Of a stretch of 64,000 nt of DNA, positions 24,001-34,833 are shown piece after piece. Source of the stretch: Pelodera strongyloides. Its lineage: Eukaryota > Nematoda > Chromadorea > Rhabditida > Rhabditidae. The position numbers and the translations under genes were made by a program. The DNA is taken from the NCBI GenBank assembly GCA_036852015.1, contig JAANDG010000618.1, forward strand, positions 1 to 64,000, given 5' to 3'. The notes beneath the pieces were generated by a model that saw only the letters and a program-made list of their open reading frames with translations, was not told the origin of the DNA and did not search any database. The number at the start of each line of letters is the position of its first letter. Position 1 is the first letter of the stretch.

Positions 24001-27000
24001 CACATACCAATTCAGGGAAGAGTTCCGTATGGCCATTCGGCTCTGCGTTATAACGGACAGATTCGGAGAAAATGTCTTCTTCAGCTGGATGAATAAAAAC
24101 CTGTAATTTCGAGGTTCTCAGTTTTCAATAGGTATTTAGTTGCAAGGAACTTGGGTGTATGGCAGACAGTAGGTAGAGAGGTACACCATACGCCTTTTAA
24201 TATGAAGAACCAAAAATGTAGCTCCGGAATCACTTGGTTGAGATGCCAACAACAAAAAGTGTCGTTTATTTCTTTTATATGTATATGGAATTAGAAAAAA
24301 AATCACAAATCCCGATTCACCAAAATAGCTTCTGTATCCACCCACGGAAAGTACTCATCCTGGTTGATGCGCATCAGAGTGTAAAAGCCTAAAATAATAG
24401 TAGGTATGTTTGAAATAAGCCAACCTATTTTTTTTTTGGTTCAAACTCATTGTTTCTCAAAATGCACAGCCCTAAATACGCAATTATGCGTACTTACGTA
24501 ATGCTCGTAGCTCCTGAAGAACGGGGTAGGTTCTGATAGGAAACTGTGCAAGTCTAATGCTTCAGAATGTTTTTACTATTGCCCACTACTTTTAGGCGAT
24601 AAAACGTGGCCCGCGAAAAGGCAAATAGTTGTTCCTAGTAATACAGCATTATAGACTACCTCCCATAACGCCACTCATCCTTTTCTTATATATTCTCTCT
24701 GTATTATTTCTGTGGTTAAACGTGAAACAATTTCCCAGCGTCACATCGTTCCATTTGAGCAAATCCAAGCTAAAATGTCTCTTATTATATAAAGGAGAAG
24801 AGTCATTTTGATTATTGCGCTTTTGAATGTTGTTATAGCCATACTGTATGGTGTGTGCGATAAAAAGTTTAAGGTTAGACCCGTCTACGCAAGGGATATG
24901 AAATACGCGCGGGTCCCGTACCTGAAATACACGGTCCGGCCTGCTCTGGTTTTTGGTTTCAGTTAGTTCGCTTCCTAGCCAAGGATAGCGATTGAGCACC
25001 TTTTTCCTCCGCAACCGAAATTGCTACCAATGTACTCTAATGAGAAGGCTTGGTCTGCCCGGGGCAGGAGTCGAACCGATGAGCCACAGTGCCTTCGCTG
25101 CTCTTGAAGCAGCGAATTAGGCACTGCGCCAGCCGAACCCCCCCCCTGCCATAAAGTGCCATAAAATTACTTTAAAAATAATGATCACCCACTCGACTTC
25201 CAGTGTTTTCTCCTCATAAGTTGCCCATACGAATAAATCATCGAAATCCCAGCTCATTTCTTGTCTTTCCGCATCGCTGTCCAATCCCAATATAAATGGG
25301 ACCATATCTTTGATCATAGCTGGATTGCCGAGAAGCTCTTGCATAAGCTGAAAGGCCAACAAACTCAGAATATTCAACAATTTTCAGCAAAGCTATTATC
25401 TTGGTCCGCAGACTGTTGCGACGTACTGCTCATTTGGTGGCTATAGTGGGAATGAGCGGTGCCAAACTCACGTTTAACATTTGATCATCGATTCCTCCAA
25501 AGATCTGTATGAGCACGTCGTAGATGAGCATTTCTGTCATAAAGCAACATTATATAAGGTGGCATGGCGCAGTGGCAAGTGTCTTGCTCACACCGCAGCT
25601 CGTTAGCTCGATTCCGGCCTTGAACCTCTCACCGGAGCATATATGTAAAAGTTGGTAACTGGGTTAAAGTAGCGGAGATTAACCGGCTTCCCGAGAAAAT
25701 TGGAATTGGAAGTTATTAAGTTATTCTATGGTTTTATAACAATTTCCCTGTATTTACTCTTACTCTTAACCTTTCTTGTTTGGTAATTGCATGGGCACGT
25801 GGGTCTCAAGTTGTTGCAGGATGACCGATAAAATCGAACCGATAAAAAATGTTTAAATATACAAAAACAAACCAATTTCACAAAATTCTCCCGTATAATC
25901 CGGACCGCATTGGCATGTGTAACTGTTCAGTCCATCAATGCACTGCGCCTGAAGGCTTATGTAAATTTTTATCAAAATTTTTTGTTCCGAACTAGTACGA
26001 TTACGAATTACGAGTGATTTTTTTGACTTCATTTGACTCGCTCAATTAGAACCGGCAACTGACTCGTTTGTGAAAGATAACCATCGAAACATATTTTTGT
26101 TCAATTTATTTGTGAGAAGCTCATTTTTTGATAATAGTCAATGTACAGATTAATAATGGGCATGGGCACGAAATTTGCGCCCCAAATATATAAGATGTAG
26201 AGAACGTTCACTTATAAATATTCGTTACCGTCCCTAGTCAAAACGGTAAAACTGACAATATTCGTTATTATTTAGGGTTGAAAGCTAATATCAGCAGGTA
26301 ACCATCAGTTTTACAGGAAATGATGTACTCAAGCTCAGAAGCCGTATTCGATATTCACCACCGACCGAAAATAGCACGATAGACGCAGGGAAAAAAAACA
26401 GAAGTTCCCTGGGGAATTGCTTGGTGAATATGGCCTCAGAAGTCAGAAGAAAATGTAAATAAGAAATAAAAGGAAAAATAACCAGGGGATCCGATTTATT
26501 GCATGTGCTGTAGGTGACCCAATTTTCATTGGAATATTCACAGTCGTCCGGATCTAAACTTACGAAGTATAAGTATAAATCATTACTATAAAAAAAATTC
26601 TGCTACGTCATCATTTACTGCTTCCCGCATCTCTCAGTTTGTATATAAATGTTTATGAATAAAAAAAAATGCTCCATCATATATAGAGGCCGCCTTTTAT
26701 TACGGAATGAGTGACCAGCCTTCCTCCAAGATACAACCTTCCTATGTTTTCACCTAGCGCCGTTTATGCCGCTCGGTCGTGCGCCCAGTCGGGCGGTCTG
26801 CTCCGCCTCTACCAGATTGAATATAAAATAAAATATAAAATGAAACGTTAGATAACTTACTCGTCTCACAATATTCTCCTTGTGTACCGCTGACACACTC
26901 ACACGTGAAAAATGGCTCCTCTGGTGGTGTAATCTAAAAAAAAGTGCTCTGAAATAACGTAAATACTTATACTAATAATAATCATTTATTGACACATTAT

Positions 27001-30000
27001 GTGTAAGTGTGCTTAAATTATGAAGAGAATGAGAAGGTTGGGAAATAAAGCCACATGTAACGATAAGCTTGAGGTTTTTTGCCAGGAGTTTGCATAATTT
27101 ACCTCCGTACACGTTCCGCCATACATACACGGCGACGAGTTGCACTCTTTCACGTCTGAAATGCTTCTACTTGCAGTAAAGTCGTAAAGTTTAAGTGCTA
27201 AAGTTGACGCAGAACCCATTTTATGAGCATGAGTCTAGAATGCTTCCGTCGCTCAACAGGTAGACCATTCAATGTAAAAGCGATCGATAGGGCTTCGAAT
27301 CCCAACCCCGGCGGAGGTTTTTGTGTTCTTCATTTCCGTCAGGAATTATCGAAACTTGATAAAAGGGCATCGGACATTGTGACAAACAAACATTTCTCTT
27401 TTATAGATTTAAGATTATACATAATCCTTTCTCCAGCACAACTATCCATTTTATAAAATCTCTTAGAATCGAGTTCTCCTGTATTGGACATCTGAGGATT
27501 ATTTTCAAAAATCGAAACTAGAAAATATCCCACCAACAGTACACGTGGTGCCGTTCCAACCAGGGTCGCATGTACATTTATATGCCGCTTTCAGGCCAGA
27601 ACCCGTGGGATTGCACGTTCCATGTTTGCACGGATTCGAATTACAGTAGTTGGGTGCTAAACAATTTCGATTAAATATTCTCGACTACGGACGTATGTAT
27701 TTGACCTTTTTAAATTCACGTAGATCCATAGATGTTATCATTGTCTGTGGTTACGGTAGCCGTGCTTCAGAGCTCCGGACATCTCCGTCAGATTTTAATC
27801 CTATTTGGTTACGGTAGTTCGTGCTTTAGATCTCAGGAAAACACCGGGAGATTTGATTCTTACTTGGATACGGTAGCTCGTGCTTCAGACCTCCGGAAAA
27901 CTCCGTGAGAATTGATTCCTATTGATTGCGCCTTTCACAGCGAATTTACTTGTACAAAACGGGTTTCAAGCTTTATTTTAGACACGCTGCATAAGCAAAA
28001 AAAAGCAAGAACTTTATTTCTCTCGTTGAGTTCGAACTTACCGTAGGTGTTTCAAGCGATACCGGCCGGTTTTTGAAACGCATCTCAAGTACTTGCATTC
28101 CTATGCATTCATGCAAAGTGGGGTCTAGTTTTTATTCTAATTTTTGCTCATCTGCATATGCTGCATAAGAAGCAGGTGTACGCAACGCGTTTCAAAAACC
28201 GGAAAAAATCCGCAACGAAAAACATACTACGTTTTAAAGGGGGAGGCCCACGAGAAATATGTTTTCCTCAATTTACTTGCACAGAATGTCCGCAATTTCA
28301 GAAATATTACTGTGAAAATCTCATTATTTGAAGCCAAGAACTCACAGAGTTGTTCTCCGGCAAAGAGTTCGGCCAGGTACCGTTGTCAGGATCAATTTTT
28401 GCGCTTTTAGGGCTTTCCTGTGTTGGAAACGCCTCTTTATAATTGTAGGAATGATCTCTATTCGTTTGAACATTATTACGTTGAAAAAGAATGCAAGTGC
28501 ACGGATATAAACCGTAAAAACCAATTTTTGGGTTGCTGACTACGGTACCTGTTCGAACTGTTTAGCATAGAATATCTCTGCGAGTTCTAGATGCAAATGA
28601 ATGCGGTTTTCACAGTAATATTTCTGAGATACCGGACATTCTGCGCAAGTAAATTGAATAAAACTTTTTTCTCGTGAGCCTCTCCCTTTAAGGATTTTGT
28701 ATAAGCAGTAAACATTTACCAAACCAAAATCAACGAAATGATTATCGTTGCATTAATTACTGACAATACGTTTCAGACGTTTCATATAAGCGTGAACACT
28801 TTTTTTTTGAAGTATCACATGTGCAGTATTGAAGGACGCCTCAGGCGGCGATAGCCGTCTGGTATATACTATATACATCGAGAAAACATACTATCGCAAG
28901 TTTTGCCCGTGTACAAACTCAGACACTCGCACTCGAAATCGTTGTCCAGTTCAATGCATTTTCCACCATATAGACACGGCGAAGAGCTGCATTGCATAAC
29001 CTCTGAAATTTGTTACTTTGCCCTTTTTCTTTATGGAGAGCTTGTATTTTTTTTTCAGTTTCACATTCGTCATTGAGGAATCCTGATAGCTTGTCGTGAC
29101 TGTGACCTTTGTATTCTTTACAAGCATGACGTTTTACAAGGTACAAAATTCCAAACCCCTGATGATTTTGTAGGATTATGTCAATAAGGAAGTATGTTTT
29201 ACTTCGATGTTGACCGAAATTGCCACAAATTTTGCGGATGTTGCCAAATTAGTCAGTAGTTAAATTAAGAGCAGTCCCCAAAAGGGACCTTCGTAAAAAA
29301 TGTGCTTGTTGGTAGACCTGAAGTATGTATAATAGCCGATCAACGAAAGAAAACATCGAAATCGCCTTACTATCGCAATTTTGTCCGGAGTTTTTATTGT
29401 TGCACTTGCATTCGTAGGTCATTGTTTCCAGAAAATCCGTGCAATTATTTCCCGCACCGCATGGATTGCTGTCGCATGGAGCGTAAGCTAAATATTCAAA
29501 TTAACTTGGAACTGTAAGTGTGCGGGCTATGCTGGATAAAATAGAGGTGCACCGGGAAGTGGTCGCGACGCACGGAAATAGCACCGTGTGGAGATTTCCA
29601 AACTAACTAAAGATCGACGTCTTGCATACAAAAATAGAATACTCATTTACTTTCATTGCAGTCGGCGCCCATGAAGCCTCGCTGGCATATGCAACTGGCA
29701 CTTCCAGTCGATTCAATGCACTGTGCGCCGTTGGTGCAATTTGTTGTCTCGCATTGTTCCTCTTCGTCTAAAATTTAGGAAAATGGTGGTCAGGATTAAA
29801 TGGCAAGATGGCATGTAAATGGACACGAGACAACTTCAGGATAGCCGATGAGCGTATAAGTATAATAACAGATTACAGATTTTTCAGTTTAGAGCGAAAT
29901 GCCGGCCGGTTTTTGAAACACATCGAATAGACTAGGAAATGACCATAAATTACTATAAAAATCGAGCTCAATTCGAGCAAATTAGCATACATATGTATGT

Positions 30001-31166
30001 TTTTCAAAAACCGCCTGGTATTTCGCTTTCTTTTCAAAAACCGCCTGGTAAAGGTTTCGATTTGTATCTCATCATCATAGTTTTTCATAACCATTATTTA
30101 GTAAATAATTGCGTAATTATAATATGCAGATGTGTCCAAGTTGAAACATCACTCTTTCAGTACACACGCGGACCTCAAGCAAAACTGGCTTTTTTCATAA
30201 TAAATCGAGACTTAGAAAATGCAAGAAAAGCAAAACGCACCGTATAACATTATTACTTTTACGTTGTGCACGTTTTGAAGGTGCCATCTTTAATATAATT
30301 TAATCCTCTACAACTTTTGCATTACAGCTTTTCATAGTTCTAATATGTGCCTTGAAATTTCCCTTCTTAGAAAAATCAAGAAAATGAAAACGGAAACCGA
30401 CCGTATAGCATTACTGAGGTAACTATGCCTCTTCGTTTATCTCTGCGCCCGCATATTTGATCATTGCTGAAATTGGCATAGATAGATAGTCACTGACATA
30501 ATTTACTGACAATGAGACATTATGGGGTTTCAATGTATGGCAAACACTGTGTTTTGCTTAATTATCAAATGTGCATCTCATGTACGATTTTGCACACTCC
30601 TTTGAAAGGTCTGTGATGTCCTCGTGTAGTGCCAATCTACGGTAAATTTTCTTGGAAGCAAAATCCGTCAATTTTTACCAATCATTGAAATTGAAACCCC
30701 TGGATACTCTAATACACACAAATTCTCTAATCAGGGAACAATTCAGTAATATGAAGTCCTGTGCATTACTAATTTATTCACGCTTCCTTTATTTTTTTGA
30801 TTCAATCATTTAGCTAAAACATCATTTAGAGCAATATCAGCTGCATCATTGGCACAAATAGAAACGCAGGGTTGATTGTGGTCAGTAACACAAATGTACG
30901 CACGCACGCCCGCACGCACGTCCGCACGCACGCACGCACGCCCGCACGCACGCACGCACACTACATAAGCTCCCCGAGAGAGGTGAGTAAACTGTCTAGA
31001 AAACGACAACATACCCATTATAATTTTTATTATTATTATTTCCACCCGCGGAATCTCTGCACTGTGCGTTACAATAAGAATTTCCGTAGTCTGATTGTGG
31101 TGTAGAGGAATCATTGAACGGGTTACCAACGGTAAGGTAACATTCATTACCAACCACGACTGAAAA

Positions 31167-31201
<35 letters not shown>

Positions 31202-34200
31202 CTGTTTTACTGTTCAAAAGGACGAACCCTTTAAAAATTGATTTCCGGAATTTTCACATGACTTCTGGATTTTTTACGGTGAAAACGGTATTTCACAATA
31301 CCAAAAACTCGCCGAGTTATTTCCCGTAACACTGGGTCTGAGCTAACATATTCAGGAACACAATTTTACATTCCTTGGGCATGTAGAGCCCATTGCGCTT
31401 TGACAGAAACGATCGTCACGTATTCCCTCATAATTGTGAAGATAAATAATGCTCGGATTAAATCGCAACTATGTATAAGACTGTGGTAGCGGCAATCTCA
31501 CTCAGGAATCAGAGTTTCGTTTATAAAAAGCTTTTTCCACAATCCTTCTTATTGATCAGGAAGAAACTCAGCTGCTGGGGCCCAGAAATACGGCCCTTTT
31601 TAATCCCTTTAAAGCTAAATACCGGCCAGTTTTTGAAGCTCTCTCAAGGACTTGCATTCCTATGCATTTATGCGAAGTGGGGTCTAATTGGGGTCTATTT
31701 TTATTCTAATTTTTACTCATTTGCATATGGTTCATAAGAAAGCAGGTGTAGGTGTACACATGCGTTTCAAAAACCGGCCGGTACTTCGGTTTAGCAACTA
31801 GACTAGAATTGACTTACTATATGTGTCATAAGGCGGGTCGACATTATACATTCTATTGTAGAAATAGTTCCTACAATCACTGGCCTTCGGCTGACTGCCG
31901 AGGCTTATTTTCTGGTCGGAAAGTGCAGAGAGAATTGATTCGTCCATGATAAAACATCCGAGACCGGTTTCATTAGCTGTAATATACTTAAAGCCATAAC
32001 ACACGTGTTTCTAAACATAAGATTCTCTAGAATCGTTCAAGGTTCAAACCCAAGCGCGTATGGCATCTTTAAAATGTCGGACTACAGAGAAAATCAATTA
32101 TTTATTTATGTTTTGTTATTTTACCATAATATTTCAGTTGTCCATAGATTATACGCATTTTCTCACAAAACTGGGAAAAAAACTTTTTTTTCGTGGGCCT
32201 TTCAGATGATTCAAAAAAGTAAAACTCACTAAAGGTTTCTTGTTGCCCACATTTTGGCCCTTGCCACCCTGGATTACATTTACAGTAATAGGCTTCGCCG
32301 TGAAAAAGCATAGTACAAACTCCATTCGCACAACCATCCGTTTTTAGGAAGCACGTGTTTTCATCTACAACAAAAATTCGTGAATTAATAACTCAATAAC
32401 ATTGTACAGTTAACATAATGTAAATCTTGATGGCTCATATATTTTTAGAGGAGCTCAGAAAATTATGTTCAATTTGCTCACTCAGAGACGGTGTTGCGAG
32501 GAAGATACCTTAAAGTACAGTAGGCACGTGCCTAGCCTTAGGACTCCTAAGGCTGGCTCGGCACGTGTCTACAGTACTTTATTAACGACGGACGTCCGCC
32601 ATGAAGAGAGAAACCTTTCTTGAAGTTACCATAGCACCTTCCTTGCGTCTTCGGCCCAGTTTTCCTATCTCTTCAAAAGTTCACAAAGTCGGAACAACGT
32701 CACTTACATTGACAAACTTCGCCCAGCCATCGTTGCCAACATTTGCATGTGTAAGTGTCATTGCCAGTAGATTCGCATGTTCCGCCATTCATGCATGGAC
32801 TTGAAGCACATGAACTTGATACGGCTGCAACAGAATATTTGTAGATTTGTTGCAACTGTATATTAATTATTAATTATGTTTTAAAGGGTCAGGCCCATTT
32901 CAAATGACCCCTATTTTTGATGATTCCATCTGCTTCTTCATGTCAAATATAGTAGGATAATATATTTTTCTTATTTTCAAGCGCAAAATTCACGCAGTAT
33001 TCAGCAATTTACCATTGCCAGTCATACCCAACTATTTATCGCAGTTGACACGCCCCTTCGCGCTAATTGGGCAATATGCTCTATTGGGCGTGGCAATTGC
33101 GATATTGACCACTCAGCGTGAAAGGGCGTGCCAACTGCGATAAATAGTTGGGTATGAGTGCCCACGGTAAATTGCCGAATAGTGTGTGAATTTTGCGCTT
33201 GACAATTAGAAAAATATTGCATCCTACTATATTTGACATGGAGAACCAGATGGAATCATCAAAAATAGGGGTCATTTGAAATGGGCCTGACCCTTTAATA
33301 TTTATTAGATTTATTAGGTTATATTGCAACTTTTTGTTTATTGTGCCACCACGAAACTTGGTGCAGTTCAGAAACTTGCCGACAGGCTGTGAAAAGGATG
33401 TAGATCCGCCAGTCAAAAGTGTTAGACTACGAAGAATACCAATGTCAAATTGGTATAAACTGGGAGTACCAATATGAAAATGGTATCAAAAAGAGTACCA
33501 GTGTCGCAATTGTCCCCACAGAAGCCAGGCGCGCAGTCGCAATTGTAATTATCCACCAGATTTGTGCATGTGAAATTGCCGTTTGTTGGGCATGGATTCG
33601 AAACGCAATTGTTCGCCACTGAAAAAATATATCACTTATAATTAGCGTCTCTCTCATAATTTATAACCACCAAACATTGGAAAAGTGGGCGTAGGCGGGA
33701 GTCCAACTGGTGAAATGAAGTTACCGCTCCAAAACATTTTTTTTGTGACACCATCGCTTTAAACATATATCTTAATTACAGCAACCTGTTGTGCAATTGC
33801 TTCCTGAAGTGCCATTATTGCACACACAATACGATGTGTCTCTACAGTAGTAATAATCGTTCGCCGTAGTTCCAGTTGATAAAATAGAGCGACAGGCTCC
33901 ATAGTTGGCACAACCATAAGGAGGAAAGATTGGATGGGGCCCCTAGAGGAATAGAACAAACTTGGAATTCATGTTGTTAAAGCAGTGTGCCTCTTGGAAC
34001 TGAAGTTGTTCCCACCTGAGAGACCAAATATAAATTTATGAAAATTGAGGTTCTTGTCAATATAATATAGTAAAATGTTAACCTGTAGTTTCACAAGTGC
34101 AAACACCAGTAATCGATTCCAAATAAGTAAGCTTAACCGTTAGTATTATGCCTTTAAGTTCAGGTTATTACACACATTATAACTGTTACAACTGTTTCTA

Positions 34201-34415
34201 CACGCAGCACATGATCCCAACGCAAAATGCTCATCTACATTTATTATGGACAATCCATCCACCTTTTTATGTACATATTTCGTTTGTTATATATGTCGTA
34301 AACTACAAATATATATGTTATAAATCATGACCAGATTATAACGAACCTGTTGGTCTGTGACTCCCAGAAAGAATACCACAAGTATCGCATATGGAACCCA
34401 GTCCCACTGTGCCAT
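21030..34415 (-). CDS. EGAS-like DEG/ENaC channel with about ten EGF-like domains (about 900 aa)
   Basis: Minus-strand exons, 5' to 3': 34347-34415, 33786-33942, 33499-33618, 32708-32824, 32230-32364, 31818-31976, 31015-31159, 29651-29767, 29371-29487, 28892-29002, 27534-27656, 27103-27155, 26861-26933, 26483-26553, 25873-25948, 25472-25533, 25193-25347, 24660-24769, 24321-24388, 24008-24100, 23425-23520, 22741-22846, 22318-22412, 22151-22199, 21858-21938, 21489-21542, 21030-21161. Exon 1 encodes one hydrophobic segment (AILVVFFLGV). Then come four EGF-like exons, a two-exon non-EGF module, and about six more EGF domains. The channel half has GNCFTFNHRN, DEYFPWVDTEAILVFIH, YGRLGGQYGKC, GCLRSCYQNAVC, CVCPLPC and a final helix FISNLGGLLGVLMGVSIIS with the Gly-x-Ser filter: all DEG/ENaC hallmarks. 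C. elegans egas genes combine the same parts. Uncertain: the exon 31159 donor (GCG|G at the GGTGGA is needed to keep phase 1) and the 22199/21938 junction. Confidence 0.88.
21303..21480. repeat. GGTCACCAAATG repeat (last intron of EGAS-like gene)
   Basis: Shares CCATCTGGTGACCGGTTCGT, GTGTCCATTT-like and GAGGTCACCAAATGGGCT words with 7481-7660. Confidence 0.65.
21667..21855. repeat. CCGGCCGG foldback MITE (intron)
   Basis: The left end TTAAAGCGAAATACCGGCCG is mirrored by AAAACCGGCCGGCATTTATT, then TCTCTTTAA. The interior has ATTGTAATTTATGTTCCTTTGCA. Confidence 0.85.
21984..22150. repeat. half copy of the 32881-33298 hairpin element
   Basis: It starts TTAAAGGGAAAGGCCAATTT and keeps GATGATTCTAGCTGATTCTC, TGTCAAATATGGTAGGATGC and GCGCAAAATTCACGC, the order seen in the full element. 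The complementary half is missing. Confidence 0.65.
25040..25135 (-). repeat. tRNA-derived element (Leu-like)
   Basis: On the complement it has A-box-like TGGCGCAGTGCC, a stem-loop GCTGC-TTCAAGA-GCAGC (anticodon CAA) and a perfect B-box GGTTCGACTCC. The acceptor ends do not pair well, so it reads as a tRNA pseudogene or SINE head rather than a working tRNA. It lies within an intron. Confidence 0.5.
25560..25740 (+). repeat. tRNA-derived SINE-like element
   Basis: A-box ATGGCGCAGTGGCAAG and B-box AGCTCGATTCCGG are spaced as in a tRNA, followed by a non-tRNA body ending in GCTTCCCGAGAAAATTGG. It sits in an intron, opposite in strand to the neighbouring Leu-like element. Confidence 0.5.
26339..26443. 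repeat. GGCCGTATTCAC-family MITE (intron of EGAS-like gene)
   Basis: It starts near AGCCGTATTCGATATTCACC and ends GGTGAATATGGCC. CTCAGAAG-like sequence lies on both flanks, consistent with a short target duplication. Confidence 0.6.
27241..27330 (+). repeat. tRNA-like Pol III box pair
   Basis: CGCTCAACAGGTAGACC and GGCTTCGAATCCC are spaced like A and B boxes, with an AACCCC end. A full cloverleaf is not apparent. It lies just outside EGAS exon 27103-27155. Confidence 0.35.
27745..27930. repeat. three tandem copies of a ~62 bp unit (intron)
   Basis: Each unit holds TACGGTAG..CGTGCTT.AGA.CTC.GGA.A.CTCCG and a TGATTCCTATT-type end. The units are diverged from one another. Confidence 0.7.
28051..28202. 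repeat. CCGGCCGG foldback MITE (intron)
   Basis: GCGATACCGGCCGGTTTTTG at the left is mirrored by CGCGTTTCAAAAACCGG. It shares GCATTCCTATGCATTCATGC with the 31608 copy. Confidence 0.8.
28233..28692. repeat. 460 bp palindromic element, TTTAAAGGGGGAGGC ends (intron)
   Basis: The left arm (GAGGCCCACGAGAAA.ATGTTTTCCTCAATTTACTTG, CAGAATGTCCG, GGCCAGGTACCG) returns inverted in the right arm (CGGTACCTG, CGGACATTCTGCGCAAG, TCTCGTGAGCCTCTCCCTTTAA). Copies lie at 45181-45606 and 53137-53588. Confidence 0.8.
29890..30030. repeat. CCGGCCGG foldback MITE (intron)
   Basis: GAGCGAAATGCCGGCCGG at the left and CCGCCTGGTATTTCGCTTTC at the right; the right-end words CAAAAACCGCCTGGTA are duplicated once more just outside. 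Confidence 0.75.
30533..30700. repeat. foldback repeat, GGGGTTTCAATG family (intron)
   Basis: GGGGTTTCAATGTATGGCAA at the left is mirrored by ATTGAAATTGAAACCCC at the right. It carries the CGTGTAGTGCCAATCTACGG block of the 2065 copy. Confidence 0.7.
30895..30962. repeat. CGCACGCACG microsatellite
   Basis: A short GC-rich run of CGCACGCACG/CCCGCACG units inside an intron. Confidence 0.9.
31167..31200. repeat. poly-T tract
   Basis: About 33 T bases. On the minus strand it lies just upstream of the acceptor for the EGAS exon starting at 31159. Confidence 0.85.
31608..31794. repeat. CCGGCCGG foldback MITE (intron)
   Basis: TTTAAAGCTAAATACCGGCC at the left and AAAACCGGCCGGTACTTCGG, then TTTA, at the right. 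The interior resembles the 28051 copy. Confidence 0.85.
32510..32583. repeat. short palindrome (about 74 bp) in an intron
   Basis: TTAAAGTACAGTAGGCACGT and its complement ACGTGTCTACAGTACTTTA flank a CCTTAGGACTCCTAAGG core, giving one long hairpin. It is a minimal MITE or a miRNA-like fold. Confidence 0.7.
32881..33298. repeat. 418 bp near-perfect hairpin element (intron)
   Basis: TTAAAGGGTCAGGCCCATTT at the start is exactly complemented by AAATGGGCCTGACCCTTTAA at the end. The arms match over most of their length (CAAATGACCCCTATTTTTGA, TGTCAAATATAGTAGGAT, AGTTGACACGCCC). Confidence 0.9.
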
Positions 34416-34663
34416 ATCGCTAGATCACCTGCTCATGTATTCACTGAAACAATTTCAACTAAATTTGCTTTAAAATTAAGTAGACAACGTCCCTTATTAT
34501 AATTTTTATTTATGCACTACACTCTGATTTAAATTATTAATGTTTTTATTATTATTGTCATGTTTGCATTCCAATAGTCGAAAAAATTAAACAACAATAT
34601 CTCAATATCGAATGAGTGTTAATTCAATCAAGACGACTTGATACATTATGATTGGGAATTGAT

Positions 34664-34833
34664 GCGGTATAACGTCCGGTTTTTGAAACGTAAACTGGTT
34701 AACTGCATTCCATAAGTATTTATGCTAAGTGGGGTCGAATAGGGGACGGTTTTTTATTCTAATAATGCTCATTTGCACATAATGCATGTGAATAGAACAT
34801 ACGTTTCAAAAACCGGTTGTTATACCGCTTTAA
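34664..34833. repeat. GCGGTATAACG variant of the foldback MITE
   Basis: GCGGTATAACGTCCGGTTTT at the left and AAAACCGGTTGTTATACCGC, then TTTAA, at the right. The TATAACG ends separate this subfamily from the GAAATACCGG one; the transposon TIRs at 36826 and 41781 contain the same subfamily. Confidence 0.8.

Noticed and set aside
24488..24553. Minus-strand segment with acceptor and gtaagt donor (LAQFPIRTYPVLQELRAL) in the EGAS locus
   Set aside because: The exons on either side (24660-24769 and 24321-24388) join directly in phase and complete the conserved DEG/ENaC stretch, so this segment is not needed.
30897..30962. CGCACGCACG run considered as a CRISPR-like or coding repeat
   Set aside because: Simple microsatellite in an intron; no spacers and eukaryotic context.
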